Shown here: positions 27,468-36,537 of the stretch, in pieces
How the letters are laid out: every line of letters starts with the position of its first letter
Numbering within the stretch: position 1 is the stretch's first letter
Origin: Pontibacter akesuensis
GTDB taxonomy: Bacteria > Bacteroidota > Bacteroidia > Cytophagales > Hymenobacteraceae
Direction: 5' to 3'
Assembly: GCF_001611675.1 (NCBI RefSeq)
Contig: NZ_CP014766.1
Location: 1,550,001-1,614,000 of the forward strand
Length of the DNA: 64,000 bases
The notes under the pieces: generated by a model
The model's input: the letters and a program-made list of their open reading frames with translations, nothing else
The model's database searches: none
What the model was told of the DNA's origin: nothing
Program-made: the position numbers and the translations under genes

Positions 27468-27490
27468 TTGATAATGATCATGTTATAGTT
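27468..27490 (-). promoter_or_regulatory. Possible Fur-like site upstream of feoAB
   Basis: The stretch TTGATAATGATCATGTTAT contains GATAATGAT, the left half of the classical Fur consensus, but the right half is poor; by eye about 12 of 19 positions agree. It lies about 105 bases upstream of feoA. The position fits iron control, yet Bacteroidota Fur sites are not well enough known to me to be sure. Confidence 0.3.
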
Positions 27491-27599
27491 TAAAAAGTTT
27501 TCAAGGCTCCAAGGTATTGTGAGGGAGAAACCCGAAGTTTGAAGAATGACAAAATAAGGTAATACAAAGTATAGCAAGCGGATAGATCCTCTTACCTCC

Positions 27600-30056
27600 C
27601 TATTCGGCGTAGAACACGCGTTTCACCCGCATGCTAACATTGGTAAGCAGCTCGTAAGGGATGGTTCCTATACTTTTCGCCAGTTCCACCAGCGTAAGCT
27701 GCGGCCCGAAAACAATGGCGGTGTCGCCAGCTTTCACGTTAAGGCCCGTTACGTCTACCATGCACATATCCATGCACACGTTGCCGATAAGCGGACAGCG
27801 CTGCCCGTGGAGCAGCACATGGCCCACACCGTTGCTGAAGCGGCGGTCGTAGCCATCGGCGTAGCCAATGGCGATGGTGGCAGTGGTGCGATCAGTGCTG
27901 GCAATGCCCCTGCGGCTGTAACCTACCGTCTCACCCTGCTTTATACTTTTAACTTGTGACACAGTGGTTTTCAACGTACTCACAGGCCGCAGCGCCTCCT
28001 GCTCCGCACCCGTGGCCTCTACACCGTACAAGCCAATGCCCAGGCGCACCATGTCCAACTGGTGGGCCGGAAAGCGCACAATGCCGGCGGAGTTAAGGAT
28101 GTGCTTGATGATTTTATACTTCAGACGCTCCTCCAGGGCTGTGGCCATACTTGTAAAACTGGCAATCTGCTGCTGCGAGAAATCGTTGTGCACCACTTCA
28201 TCGGCACCGGCCAGATGGCTGAACGCGCTCACTACCTGTACCTGCGGGTGTTGTGCCAGCAGCTCAAACAGTGCCTCAAAGTTTTCTTTCTCAAAGCCGA
28301 GGCGGTGCATGCCCGTGTCCAGTTTCAGGTGGATTTTATACCTGGCCTCCGGCTCCAGCACCGACACAAAGGCCTGCAGTTGCTCCAGGCTGTAAATCTC
28401 CGGCTCCAGGTTGTATTGCCGCAGTTTCACGAAACTGTCCGGCGAAGGGTTCATGACCATAATGGGAAGCGTAATGCCGTTCTCGCGCAGCGCAACGCCT
28501 TCGTCCACATAAGCCACCGCCAGGTAATCTACCCGGTGGAACTGCAGCAGATTGGCAATTTCGGAGCTGCCGCTGCCGTAGGCGAAGGCTTTCACCATCA
28601 CCATCAGTTTGGTGCCCGGCTTGAGCTTAGAGCGGTAGTAGTTGAGGTTGTGCACCAGCGCATCCAGGTTCACTTCCAGCACCGTACCGTGCACCTTCTG
28701 CTGGAACGCCTGCACGATCTTCTCAAACTCAAACACACGCGCGCCTTTCACCAGGATCACCTCATTTCTGAAATCAGCGGGGTCAAAAGCCTGAAGAAAA
28801 TCAGCCGTGGAAGTATAAAACTCTGCTTTCGAAAAGAGGTGGCTATACTTGCTGATAGTGCTGCCGATGCCGACCACCCGCTGTACTTTGTGTGCCTGCA
28901 CCAGTTCGGCCACCTTCAAGTACAGCTCCGCTTCCGGCAAGCCTGATTCCAGCACATCGGAAAGGATGAGCGTATGCTGCCCCCGCTGCGGCTGACTTGC
29001 CTGCAGGTCCAGCGCGATGGAAAGGCCGGCGAGGTCGTTGTTGTAGGTATCGTCGATGAGGTAGCAGCCGTTGATGGCCTCTTTCATCTCGAGGCGCATG
29101 GCCACCGGGTGCAGGCGGTCCAGGCGGCCCTGAATTTCGGAGAGCGGCACGCGGCGATACAGCAGCACAGCCAGGCAATGCAGCGCGTTTTCGATAGAAG
29201 CCTCGTCGGTAAAGGGGATAGCCAGCCGCTGCTTCTGCCCCTGGTAAGTATAAACCACAATGGTTTTGTGCCCGGCCACGTTGGTGGCGTTGATATACAG
29301 GTCCGCTTCTTTCCGGTTATGGCTCCAGGTAAAGCTCTTGATGCCTTGTGCCTGCACCGCCGCGTGCAGCAGCTCGTAATCGGCACAGTAAAACAGCAGT
29401 TCTACGGCAGTAAACAGCTTCAGCTTCTCGTCTACTTTTTGCTTTGTAGAGACAAAGCCTTCATCATGGGCACTGCCGATGGTGGTGAAGATGCCGATAG
29501 TGGGCTGGATGATGCGCTGCAGGTTTTCCATCTCGCCCGGCTGTGAGATACCTGCCTCAAATATGCCTAAGGTATGATTCGGCTGCAGTTGCCACACGCT
29601 TAGCGGCACGCCCAGTTGCGAGTTATAGCTGCGCGGACTCTTCACCACCAGCTCATCCGGGCTCAGCAGCTGCGACAGCCACTCTTTCACGATGGTTTTG
29701 CCGTTGCTGCCCGTAATACCGATCACCGGTACCTGGAACTGCGCCCGGTGCCATGCCGCCAGTTGCTGCAGTGCCTCCAGGCTATCAGGCACCTGTAGTA
29801 TGTTTGCTTCCGGGAACTGCTGCGCCAGTGTAGCGGCCTCGCCTTGCTCCACTGCAAATTGCCTCACTCCCTGCGCATATAGCTGCGGCAGGTATTTATG
29901 GCCGTCGTTATACTTGCCGTTGATGGCAAAGAACACCGATCCCGCCGGCTGCGACAGTTTGCGGCTGTCGGTGAGCAGGTGCACAACCGGCAGCGGCTGC
30001 ACTACCTGCAGGGCCTTGCCGTTGATTATATTCTGAAGCTGCTGAAAATCGAGCAT
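27600..30056 (-). CDS. murF-alr: Bifunctional MurF ligase / alanine racemase fusion
   Basis: An 818-residue fusion. The N-terminal part (about 1-450) is UDP-MurNAc-tripeptide:D-Ala-D-Ala ligase (MurF), with the ATP loop GITGSNGKTIVKEWL near residue 113 and LIDDTYNNDLAGL. The C-terminal part (about 455-818) is alanine racemase: VNLDALVHNLNYYRSKL, the PLP lysine in VKAFAYGSGS, VGYSRRGIA with the catalytic tyrosine, and PYELLTNVSMRVKRVF. One chain thus makes D-alanine and attaches D-Ala-D-Ala to the wall precursor. The fusion is known in Bacteroidota. The start ATG is at 30056. Confidence 0.95.
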   Translation of the reverse strand: MLDFQQLQNIINGKALQVVQPLPVVHLLTDSRKLSQPAGSVFFAINGKYNDGHKYLPQLYAQGVRQFAVEQGEAATLAQQFPEANILQVPDSLEALQQLAAWHRAQFQVPVIGITGSNGKTIVKEWLSQLLSPDELVVKSPRSYNSQLGVPLSVWQLQPNHTLGIFEAGISQPGEMENLQRIIQPTIGIFTTIGSAHDEGFVSTKQKVDEKLKLFTAVELLFYCADYELLHAAVQAQGIKSFTWSHNRKEADLYINATNVAGHKTIVVYTYQGQKQRLAIPFTDEASIENALHCLAVLLYRRVPLSEIQGRLDRLHPVAMRLEMKEAINGCYLIDDTYNNDLAGLSIALDLQASQPQRGQHTLILSDVLESGLPEAELYLKVAELVQAHKVQRVVGIGSTISKYSHLFSKAEFYTSTADFLQAFDPADFRNEVILVKGARVFEFEKIVQAFQQKVHGTVLEVNLDALVHNLNYYRSKLKPGTKLMVMVKAFAYGSGSSEIANLLQFHRVDYLAVAYVDEGVALRENGITLPIMVMNPSPDSFVKLRQYNLEPEIYSLEQLQAFVSVLEPEARYKIHLKLDTGMHRLGFEKENFEALFELLAQHPQVQVVSAFSHLAGADEVVHNDFSQQQIASFTSMATALEERLKYKIIKHILNSAGIVRFPAHQLDMVRLGIGLYGVEATGAEQEALRPVSTLKTTVSQVKSIKQGETVGYSRRGIASTDRTTATIAIGYADGYDRRFSNGVGHVLLHGQRCPLIGNVCMDMCMVDVTGLNVKAGDTAIVFGPQLTLVELAKSIGTIPYELLTNVSMRVKRVFYAE

Positions 30057-30224
30057 ACGAAGCCTGTTGAGCTGTAAAGTTAAAATTTAAAGCGTTAGAA
30101 AGTGAAAAGGTTATTGCTGGTGGATGAAAGCCATGGCGCCGGCACTACAAAAAAGCCTGCCCCGAAAGCGGCCCCAACACATGCTTCACGTACCTTTGCA
30201 GACTTTTATACTTTCCGGTTAGCT

Positions 30225-31175
30225 ATGGAAACCAACATTAATACAAAATCATACTACGCTGCGGGCCTGGCGGCTTTTATTATCTGGGGCTTTGTGCCTT
30301 TCCCGCTGAAGGCGCTGGCCGAGTACCCCAGCGGACAGATCCTGTACTTCCGGGTAGCGCTGTCGGTTGTGCTGTTGCTGGGGGTGTCGCTCTTGTTTAG
30401 GCGTAAGCAGCTACTCGAAACGTGGGCACAGCTGAAAGCCTCCACCACCAAGGAGAAGCGCAAATTCATACTTTATACTTGCCTGGGCGGTGCCTTGCTT
30501 ACCTCCAACTGGCTGTCGTTTATCTACGTGGTTAACCACATTGATATACAAACGGGCTCGTTTGCCTACCTGCTTTGCCCTATCATTACGGCGGTGCTGG
30601 GCTTTTTGCTACTGAAAGAGGAACTGCGGGTAAACCAGTGGCTGGCCATTGGCCTGAGTATCGTTAGCTGTGCATTGATCGGCTCAGGGGAAATCACAAA
30701 CCTGCTGTTCAGTTTGCTTATTGCGTTCAGCTATGCTTTTTACCTCATCACGCAGCGCATACTGAAGATTTATGATAAGATTGTGCTCCTGAAGCTGCAA
30801 CTGCTGCTTGCCTTTGCCTTTATTGGCCCGTTTTATACTTCTTTTGCCGGCGAGGGCGCCGTGCTGAACACGCACTTCTTCGTGAATGCCATGATTCTTA
30901 GCGCTGGCTTCACGGTGCTACCACTGTTCCTGAACTTGTTCGCGCTGAAGGAGCTTACCTCCGGCACCATCGGCATTCTGATGTACATCAACCCGATCCT
31001 CAACTTTGTGGTGGCCTTTTTATACTTCGGCGAGGAGACCACGGCGCTAAAGGTGGCCGCTTACGTGCTCATTTTCATCTCGGTGATTATCTATAACCTG
31101 AACCTGAAGGGCCGCAAAAAGCGTGGCGACGGGCTGGTGATACCACCTGTGGGCACGACGGCTGTTGTAAAGTAA
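30225..31175 (+). CDS. RarD-like EamA-family permease
   Basis: A 316-residue inner membrane protein with ten predicted helices and two EamA repeats. FIIWGFVPFPLKALAEYPSG and ILYFRVALSVVLLLG match the RarD subgroup, and SNWLSFIYVVNHIDIQTGSF and YLLCPIITAVLGFLLLKEEL are conserved there. The transported compound is unknown. I start at the ATG at 30225 (METNINTKS); 41 upstream codons in frame look untranslated and contain TTTATACTTT. A perfect terminator follows the stop codon. Confidence 0.85.
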   Translation: METNINTKSYYAAGLAAFIIWGFVPFPLKALAEYPSGQILYFRVALSVVLLLGVSLLFRRKQLLETWAQLKASTTKEKRKFILYTCLGGALLTSNWLSFIYVVNHIDIQTGSFAYLLCPIITAVLGFLLLKEELRVNQWLAIGLSIVSCALIGSGEITNLLFSLLIAFSYAFYLITQRILKIYDKIVLLKLQLLLAFAFIGPFYTSFAGEGAVLNTHFFVNAMILSAGFTVLPLFLNLFALKELTSGTIGILMYINPILNFVVAFLYFGEETTALKVAAYVLIFISVIIYNLNLKGRKKRGDGLVIPPVGTTAVVK

Positions 31176-31213
31176 AAAAGCCTCGCCAGATTTGCTGGCG
31201 AGGCTTTTTTACT
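31171..31213. terminator. Strong bidirectional terminator
   Basis: A 19-bp stem, AGTAAAAAAGCCTCGCCAG (31171-31189) with its complement at 31195-31213, surrounds a 5-base loop. The A-run and T-run in the stem give a U-tract in both directions. It overlaps the last bases of the permease gene and separates it from the convergent lipoprotein gene. Confidence 0.95.
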
Positions 31214-31224
31214 TTGCTAACTTC

Positions 31225-31578
31225 CTACTGTCCGTCTATCTGGCGATTAGCAGGAGTTGTAATTTTAGGGCGCTGGTTAGGGTTCTCCTTCAGCTGCTTC
31301 TCTATATTCTGCTGGTGCAAACGGCGGGCTGCCGTATCCACGTTAGAGTTCATTTCTCCAAAATAATCAGCCTGCTCCCCTGTTTCGGCAGAATCACCGA
31401 TGGTAGAAGGGCGTGGCTCGTTCAGGTGCTCTGCATCCGTCATTTCCACAATGGCTTCCGAGGTGCTGGTGTCGTCGGTTGGGTTAGAAGCTGGTCGCTC
31501 GCCGTTGCAGCCAAAGCCTACCACTGCGGCAAATGCCACGGCCAATCCTGATTTAAGTATATATGCTGTCGTTTTCAT
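31225..31578 (-). CDS. Small hypothetical lipoprotein
   Basis: I do not recognise this 117-residue protein. It has a signal peptide ending in a lipobox-like VGFGC (Cys24), followed by an acidic, Ser/Thr-rich segment (NPTDDTSTSEAIVEMTDAEH) and a Gln/Asn-rich C terminus (RRLHQQNIEKQLKENPNQ). It looks largely disordered. It is convergent with the permease gene, across the terminator at 31171. Confidence 0.7.
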   Translation of the reverse strand: MKTTAYILKSGLAVAFAAVVGFGCNGERPASNPTDDTSTSEAIVEMTDAEHLNEPRPSTIGDSAETGEQADYFGEMNSNVDTAARRLHQQNIEKQLKENPNQRPKITTPANRQIDGQ

Positions 31579-31674
31579 GTCTCATTTATCATTAGTTCTA
31601 GTGCTATTTTTAACGGCCTGCGCGTTAATAAGTTATCAGCCACAAGAATCTCGAAATAGGACAAAACAAATTAC

Positions 31675-34266
31675 TTAAAACCCAAAGCCGATCATGATGC
31701 CCGTCCGGGCCCTGTTGCCCTCCTGAAAGGAAGTCACGAAATCTACCCGAAACACTTTGAAGATGTGCTCCACGCCCAGCCCAAGTTCCAGGTAATTGCC
31801 GGATTGCTGCGTGTTGAGGTAGTTCAGGCTTACCACCTCCTGCCACTTCAGCTTGCGGAACAGCGGTATCTTGTTGAACAGGAAGCCATTGAAATGGTGC
31901 TCGTAGTGCGCCTCTACATAGGCGTTGTTGGTGCTGTAGCGGTAATAGTCGAGCAACTGAAAGCCATTGTACACGCCTGCCACAATGGTACGGTTGCCGT
32001 TAAAGTGCTTGTAATCCAGCAGGCGCATGTCCTCCTTACCCCAGAAAATGCCGCTGATGGCGTTATACTTGCTGCGGCCCAGCAAGCCAAAGCTCACCTC
32101 GTCGCTTATACTTAGGGCAGCCGTATTGTACTGCACATCTCCCCCAAATGCCTTAAAGGCCCCACGGTAGCTCAGCGCAAATGTGGGATACTTGCTTCCT
32201 AAGTTGATCTTGTCGTCGGGGCGCGTCATGTAGCGCAGGCCGGGCCTGAACTGCAGGGCGGCTGAAAGGATAAGCGCCTCGTGCGGCATGAAGGCAGCAT
32301 CGGCCAACTCAGCGTTTACAGGCACATTGGGCGTGAAGGTGCTTGCCTCGTCCTTTCCTCTTTCTTTCAGAGTAAAATCAGCGGTGTTCTGCAGCGGCAT
32401 GCGGTGGGCATAGTTTACGGAACCGATAAAATTGATGCCGTTCACGATCTCCGAGCGGAGGCTTACCTGTCCGAAGTCGCGCTGGTACAGCTTCAGGTAG
32501 TTTCGCTCGGCCAGCAGGGTATACAGCGTGTTCACGAAAGGGGAGATAGGCTCCAGGTTGTTGATCTGCTGCACGTAGCGCCCGCCTTCCACACTCACGT
32601 AGCTGTTCTTAAAAGGATTGAAATGGTAGCCCATTTTCAGTTTGGCGTTGAGCTTGTTGTTGCTGAAGCCATAGCGCACGGCGGGCTCAATGGTATAGGC
32701 CCGGCGGTCCTCGAACCGTCGCAGGTACTCTACCCGCACATCAGCGGCCACGCCCTCCACTGTGTTGTACTGTAAAATACTGGGGCCGCCCGTCAGGCTT
32801 ACCACCGGGTCGAAGCGGTAGAATTTGCGCGCGTAGCTGTTGGAGTAAGTATAGCCGCCCAGCAGAAAGGAGCCGAAGGAGGGCACGTTGCGCACCGCAT
32901 CGAGCGAGTCCTGGTAGGGCTTTGAGTTCTTGATCACCTCCAGGCTGTCCTTTTTCTGATAATCCACCACCTCCTGCTGCGTCAGCGGCACCGGACGTAT
33001 CTCAGCCCAATAGGCAGAATCGCGCTCGTTGGAGCCCTTCTCCACCAGCAGTACCTCTTTGCTGAATAGCTTGTCGCTCACCACAGGCTGTTCCGCCGGT
33101 GCGGCCGCCTCTGGCTCTATCAACTTAAAAGTAGGTCGTTTGGCAGGCTTGGCTTCGGCCACCACAGTTTCTGTGGCAGGCTCCGGCTCCACCTCCTCCA
33201 GCTTGGGCGGACGGGCGTAGGCAGGCTGCACTTTATACTTGGAGTACACGCCCATGGCATAGCCGCCGCCCCTGAAGCCCAGCCCCGCTCCCTCGAACGT
33301 GAAGCGCTGCTGCACCGGCATCCACACATGCTCCAATACAGGGGCATACACCTGCCGCACGCGTATCCAATCCACAAACTCAATACCTGCGTCTTTGGTC
33401 AGCTTCAGGTCGGTGCTGTGGATGCGCCATGTACCGTCTACTATGTAAATACTGCCCGAGAAAACGGGGTCGTTCTTGCGGCGCGGAATCACTTTTATTT
33501 TGTTAATGGTACGGCCATTCTCCTCAAACGCGCCCATGTACTCGAAGCGGTAGTAGAACAGCGCGTTGCTGGCCAGCGGCGACACAAAGCCACGCTCGCT
33601 CAGGCCCTGTACCTTCAGCAGGTTATCGTAAAAACTGACATTCATCTCGGAGGCTTGGTTAAAGCTGAAGCCCCTCTTCTGGCCGCTCACCTTGCTCGAG
33701 ATCATCCGCTCATGAATTTTATTAGGCTTTTTAAACGCCAGCTCCGACACCGACTCCGACAGGTACACAATGCCTGTGTCCACATCCACCACCTTTATGC
33801 CCAGCACCTTTGGCGGCACTTTGTCCATGCGGGCCACGCTTTTCATGTACACGCGGGCGCTCCAGGCATTCACCTCGTTCTGGTGGTACTTGCGCAGCCG
33901 GATGGCGTTGCGCATGATGGTATAGGCCGGGTCCTCGTCCGCTGCCCGCACAACTACTTCTTTCAGGTTGAGCACCTCCGGCTGCAGCTGCACATTCAGC
34001 TCCTGCGTGCCCTCGCCAATGGTTACCGTCTCGGTTTGGGCACGATAGCCCACATACTTGAATTCGAGGGTATAGGTGCCGGGGCTAAGCTGCAGTTGGT
34101 ACAGGCCCTGGTCGTTGGTGCCGGTGCCACTAGCCGTTTCTTTTATGTAGATGCTGGCGAAAGGAAGGCCTTTTCCGTTCTCGTCGGTTACGCGGCCGCG
34201 CAGTGTGCCCGCCTGGGTGGAAAGCGAAAGGAGCAAGAGCAATAAAAGCAGGAGGTGGTGGCGCAT
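31675..34266 (-). CDS. DUF5686 outer membrane protein with carboxypeptidase-regulatory-like domain
   Basis: An 863-residue outer membrane protein. The signal peptide ends QAG at about residue 19; then a carboxypeptidase-regulatory-like beta sandwich (LRGRVTDENGKGLPFASIYI to FKYVGYRAQTETVTI, residues about 21-95). A long DUF5686 region follows (VVRAADEDPAYTIMRNAIRL, YIVDGTWRIHSTDL) and ends in an outer membrane barrel (RTGIMIGFGF). Residues around 335-410 contain an unusual Pro/Glu/Ala-rich linker (EEVEPEPATETVVAEAKPAK). DUF5686 proteins are common in Bacteroidota and their role is unknown. No TonB plug is present. Confidence 0.88.
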   Translation of the reverse strand: MRHHLLLLLLLLLSLSTQAGTLRGRVTDENGKGLPFASIYIKETASGTGTNDQGLYQLQLSPGTYTLEFKYVGYRAQTETVTIGEGTQELNVQLQPEVLNLKEVVVRAADEDPAYTIMRNAIRLRKYHQNEVNAWSARVYMKSVARMDKVPPKVLGIKVVDVDTGIVYLSESVSELAFKKPNKIHERMISSKVSGQKRGFSFNQASEMNVSFYDNLLKVQGLSERGFVSPLASNALFYYRFEYMGAFEENGRTINKIKVIPRRKNDPVFSGSIYIVDGTWRIHSTDLKLTKDAGIEFVDWIRVRQVYAPVLEHVWMPVQQRFTFEGAGLGFRGGGYAMGVYSKYKVQPAYARPPKLEEVEPEPATETVVAEAKPAKRPTFKLIEPEAAAPAEQPVVSDKLFSKEVLLVEKGSNERDSAYWAEIRPVPLTQQEVVDYQKKDSLEVIKNSKPYQDSLDAVRNVPSFGSFLLGGYTYSNSYARKFYRFDPVVSLTGGPSILQYNTVEGVAADVRVEYLRRFEDRRAYTIEPAVRYGFSNNKLNAKLKMGYHFNPFKNSYVSVEGGRYVQQINNLEPISPFVNTLYTLLAERNYLKLYQRDFGQVSLRSEIVNGINFIGSVNYAHRMPLQNTADFTLKERGKDEASTFTPNVPVNAELADAAFMPHEALILSAALQFRPGLRYMTRPDDKINLGSKYPTFALSYRGAFKAFGGDVQYNTAALSISDEVSFGLLGRSKYNAISGIFWGKEDMRLLDYKHFNGNRTIVAGVYNGFQLLDYYRYSTNNAYVEAHYEHHFNGFLFNKIPLFRKLKWQEVVSLNYLNTQQSGNYLELGLGVEHIFKVFRVDFVTSFQEGNRARTGIMIGFGF

Positions 34267-34372
34267 GTAAGATGAGTTTGTAGGGGAGAATCAGACCTAA
34301 TTTACAAATGAAACCGCAATCCTTCAGCACCAAATACTGCTTTTTATACTTTAAGTGACATCAGGCAGCGGT

Positions 34373-35257
34373 TTATACTTCTTCAGAGTCGTTTACCGCT
34401 GCCATGGTTGCTTTGCGGGTGAGATGATTTTTGTACTGTACGTTCAGCAGCACGCCCAGCAGCACCAGTCCCATGCCCAGGTACGTCCAGAAGTGGAGCA
34501 ACTCGCCGAAGAACACGAACCCGAAGATCAGCGCATAAATGATGCCGATGTAGGTGAGGTTCGCCACTTTTGATATTTCCTCGTGCTGGTAAGATAAGGT
34601 CATGTAGTACTGGCCCAGTTGCGTGAACAGGCCCACCAGCAGCAGCATGGCCCACTCCCAGCCCACCGGCTGCACCCAGTTAAAGATCGTGTAAACGCCC
34701 ACCACCGGCAGCGTTACGAGCGGAAAGTAAAAGATGATCACCAGCGGATGCTCCCGCACATTCAGCTTCCGGACAATAGAATATGCCACGCCCGCAAACA
34801 CGGCGCTCAGCACGCCCAGCCACAGGTATAACGTGTCCACGTTGGTTTCCACGCCCTCAATCACCAGCACGCCGGCAAACGAAATCAGGAAGAACACCCA
34901 CTGCCAGGCCCGTATCCGCTCCTTCACAATAAATATGCCCAGAATGGCCGTGAAAATCGGGGAAAGGTACTGCAGCGTGGCGGCTGTGGCCAGCGGTAAA
35001 TTCTGTAGCACGTTGAAGAATAAAATCAAGGCGACCGCCCCGACAGTCCCGCGTGCAAGCAACAGCTTTCGGTTGTTGCCCCACACGCTCACGCCCGCTT
35101 TCCGCAGAAATGCCCAACTGATCCCCAATGAAATAACGCACCGGAACACAATGATTTCCTCTGCCGGAATATGCGGCACCCACTTCACACACACCTGCAT
35201 CAACGCAAAGAAAAACGTGGACAGCAGCATGTAAATAACCCCTTTTGATAACTTCAT
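34373..35257 (-). CDS. EamA/DMT-family permease
   Basis: A 294-residue inner membrane transporter with ten helices in two EamA repeats (the first opening GVIYMLLSTFFFALMQVCVK, with LQYLSPIFTAILGIFIVKER typical of the domain end; the second with TYIGIIYALIFGFVFFGE). Substrate unknown. The frame opens at a GTG at 35272, but the ATG at 35257 gives a better start (MKLSKG). A divergent gene (recX) starts about 200 bases away. The C-terminal tail RKATMAAVNDSEEV is polar and cytoplasmic. Confidence 0.85.
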   Translation of the reverse strand: MKLSKGVIYMLLSTFFFALMQVCVKWVPHIPAEEIIVFRCVISLGISWAFLRKAGVSVWGNNRKLLLARGTVGAVALILFFNVLQNLPLATAATLQYLSPIFTAILGIFIVKERIRAWQWVFFLISFAGVLVIEGVETNVDTLYLWLGVLSAVFAGVAYSIVRKLNVREHPLVIIFYFPLVTLPVVGVYTIFNWVQPVGWEWAMLLLVGLFTQLGQYYMTLSYQHEEISKVANLTYIGIIYALIFGFVFFGELLHFWTYLGMGLVLLGVLLNVQYKNHLTRKATMAAVNDSEEV

Positions 35258-35309
35258 GCTTTTTATATTCACGGCAAAGGTCTATGATTTGCTGCTGGTT
35301 TACTAATAG

Positions 35310-35354
35310 TCTGAATAAGGATTTGGAAGACGAAAGAAGGATGTACAGGATTTT
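35310..35354 (+). repeat. Single degenerate arm of the 13045 repeat family
   Basis: The stretch begins TCTGAATAAGGATTT and continues GAAGGATGTACAGGATTTT. The left arm at 13045-13085 reads TCTGAATCAGGATTT, then GAAGGATGTACGGGATTT. Order, phase and spacing agree, so this is a second, partial copy. Just downstream, 35372-35397, lies a looser 7-base periodic run (TAACTTC, TAAATCT, TCTACCG). Confidence 0.65.
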
Positions 35355-35460
35355 CGCTTACTTTATATTGAAGTCTTTAACTTCTAAATCTTCTACCGCT
35401 TTAAACACAGAACTCTGCCAGGCTGCCGTATGTTTTAGTACAACACATCAACTTTATACT

Positions 35461-35949
35461 TTGGATCGACAGAAGAAACAGAAATTTTATACTCCCAAAG
35501 AAGCCTTGATAAAAGCTGCCTCCTACTGCGCCTACCAAGACCGCACCCAGCAGGAGGTGCGCGATAAACTGTACTCCTACGGTTTGGAGCCCGACGATGT
35601 GGAGGAGCTGATCGTTCGCCTGAGCCAGGAAAAGCTGATTGACGAGGAGCGTTACGCTCAAAGCTACGTGCGCGGCAAGTATGGCCTGAAGAAGTGGGGA
35701 CGCCGCAAGATCACGCAGGGCCTCAAGGGCAAGGGCATCTCTGATTACTGCATCAAACAGGGCCTGAAAGAGATCGACCTGGACGTATACGAGCAAAACC
35801 TGCTGCACCTGCTGGAAAAGAAAAACGCCACTGAAAAGGAGAAAAACCCCTTCATCCGCCGCCAGAAGCTAAGCCATTTTCTGATGGGCAAAGGGTATGA
35901 GAACGACCTGATTCAGGATGCATTAAAGGGGCTGGAAGAGAAAGATTAA
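35461..35949 (+). CDS. recX: Regulatory protein RecX
   Basis: RecX binds RecA filaments and modulates their activity. The C-terminal 155 residues carry the repeated three-helix modules: ALIKAASYCAYQDRTQQEVRDKLYSYGLE, then LIDEERYAQSYVRGKYGLKKWG and ISDYCIKQGLKEID, ending KLSHFLMGKGYENDLIQDAL. The frame is open to 35245, but the extra 72 codons are repeat and spacer sequence. The best start is TTG at 35461 (LDRQKKQKFY), giving 163 residues, the usual RecX size. TATACTTTGG overlaps this start. Confidence 0.85.
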   Translation: MDRQKKQKFYTPKEALIKAASYCAYQDRTQQEVRDKLYSYGLEPDDVEELIVRLSQEKLIDEERYAQSYVRGKYGLKKWGRRKITQGLKGKGISDYCIKQGLKEIDLDVYEQNLLHLLEKKNATEKEKNPFIRRQKLSHFLMGKGYENDLIQDALKGLEEKD

Positions 35950-36064
35950 TTTTATGTGCCTTGGATAAATAGAATAATGTAGATTTATTAATATTCTTCT
36001 ACATACACGGTGCTAATAAACTTATGTTTGTGTTTATCTGGTAGTTAGCTGTAATTGATATAAT

Positions 36065-36523
36065 ATGAATCTACTTCTAATATACATTGTAGCTATTTTT
36101 CAGTGGTTGAATCCTGAAGAAACAAAAAATAAAGCTTTCCAGCCTCAGCAGCCTATCCAATCAAGAATCAAGCTTAATTACATAAAAAACCCTCGAATAA
36201 AAATAGACGGAGGAGGAAACTATTATACATATGATACAACCTCCCTCGACAAGAAGAAACACATCTTTGTTATCAGTGCAAGTAAAACCTCTTTTATCAG
36301 CCTGATGAACCAGAGCGAATATATCTATATGGAAAGGTCAACAAAAGAGGACTTAACAGACGGATTTATAAAAGAGAAATTTCAAGGCGACGGATATACG
36401 GCAATATTGAAAACTAAAAGGGTTAAGAGTATAAATGATTACAGCTCTCTACATGAGGGAACACTTATTATAAGCAATCAGAAGGCTTCTACTTCATTCA
36501 AAGTGCATGGTATAGTAGAGTGA
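36065..36523 (+). CDS. Hypothetical exported protein in an AT-rich block
   Basis: I do not recognise this 152-residue protein. Residues 1-14 are hydrophobic (MNLLLIYIVAIFQW), which could be a signal or anchor. The rest is basic and strand-like (INDYSSLHEGTLIISNQ). Base composition is markedly more AT-rich than the neighbours, with AAA, ATA and TTA codons common. It ends 14 bases before the 63-nt palindrome at 36538. Confidence 0.6.
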   Translation: MNLLLIYIVAIFQWLNPEETKNKAFQPQQPIQSRIKLNYIKNPRIKIDGGGNYYTYDTTSLDKKKHIFVISASKTSFISLMNQSEYIYMERSTKEDLTDGFIKEKFQGDGYTAILKTKRVKSINDYSSLHEGTLIISNQKASTSFKVHGIVE

Positions 36524-36537
36524 AGAACAACAACAGC

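Noticed and set aside
33328..34245. 305-codon plus-strand frame over the DUF5686 gene
   Set aside because: Shadow of the DUF5686 reading frame; His-rich and without family features.
35455..35463. TATACTTTG as an ordinary Bacteroidota promoter element
   Set aside because: The known -7 element is TAnnTTTG; TATACTTTG has one extra base, and the heptamer occurs mostly inside genes, so promoter function cannot explain it.
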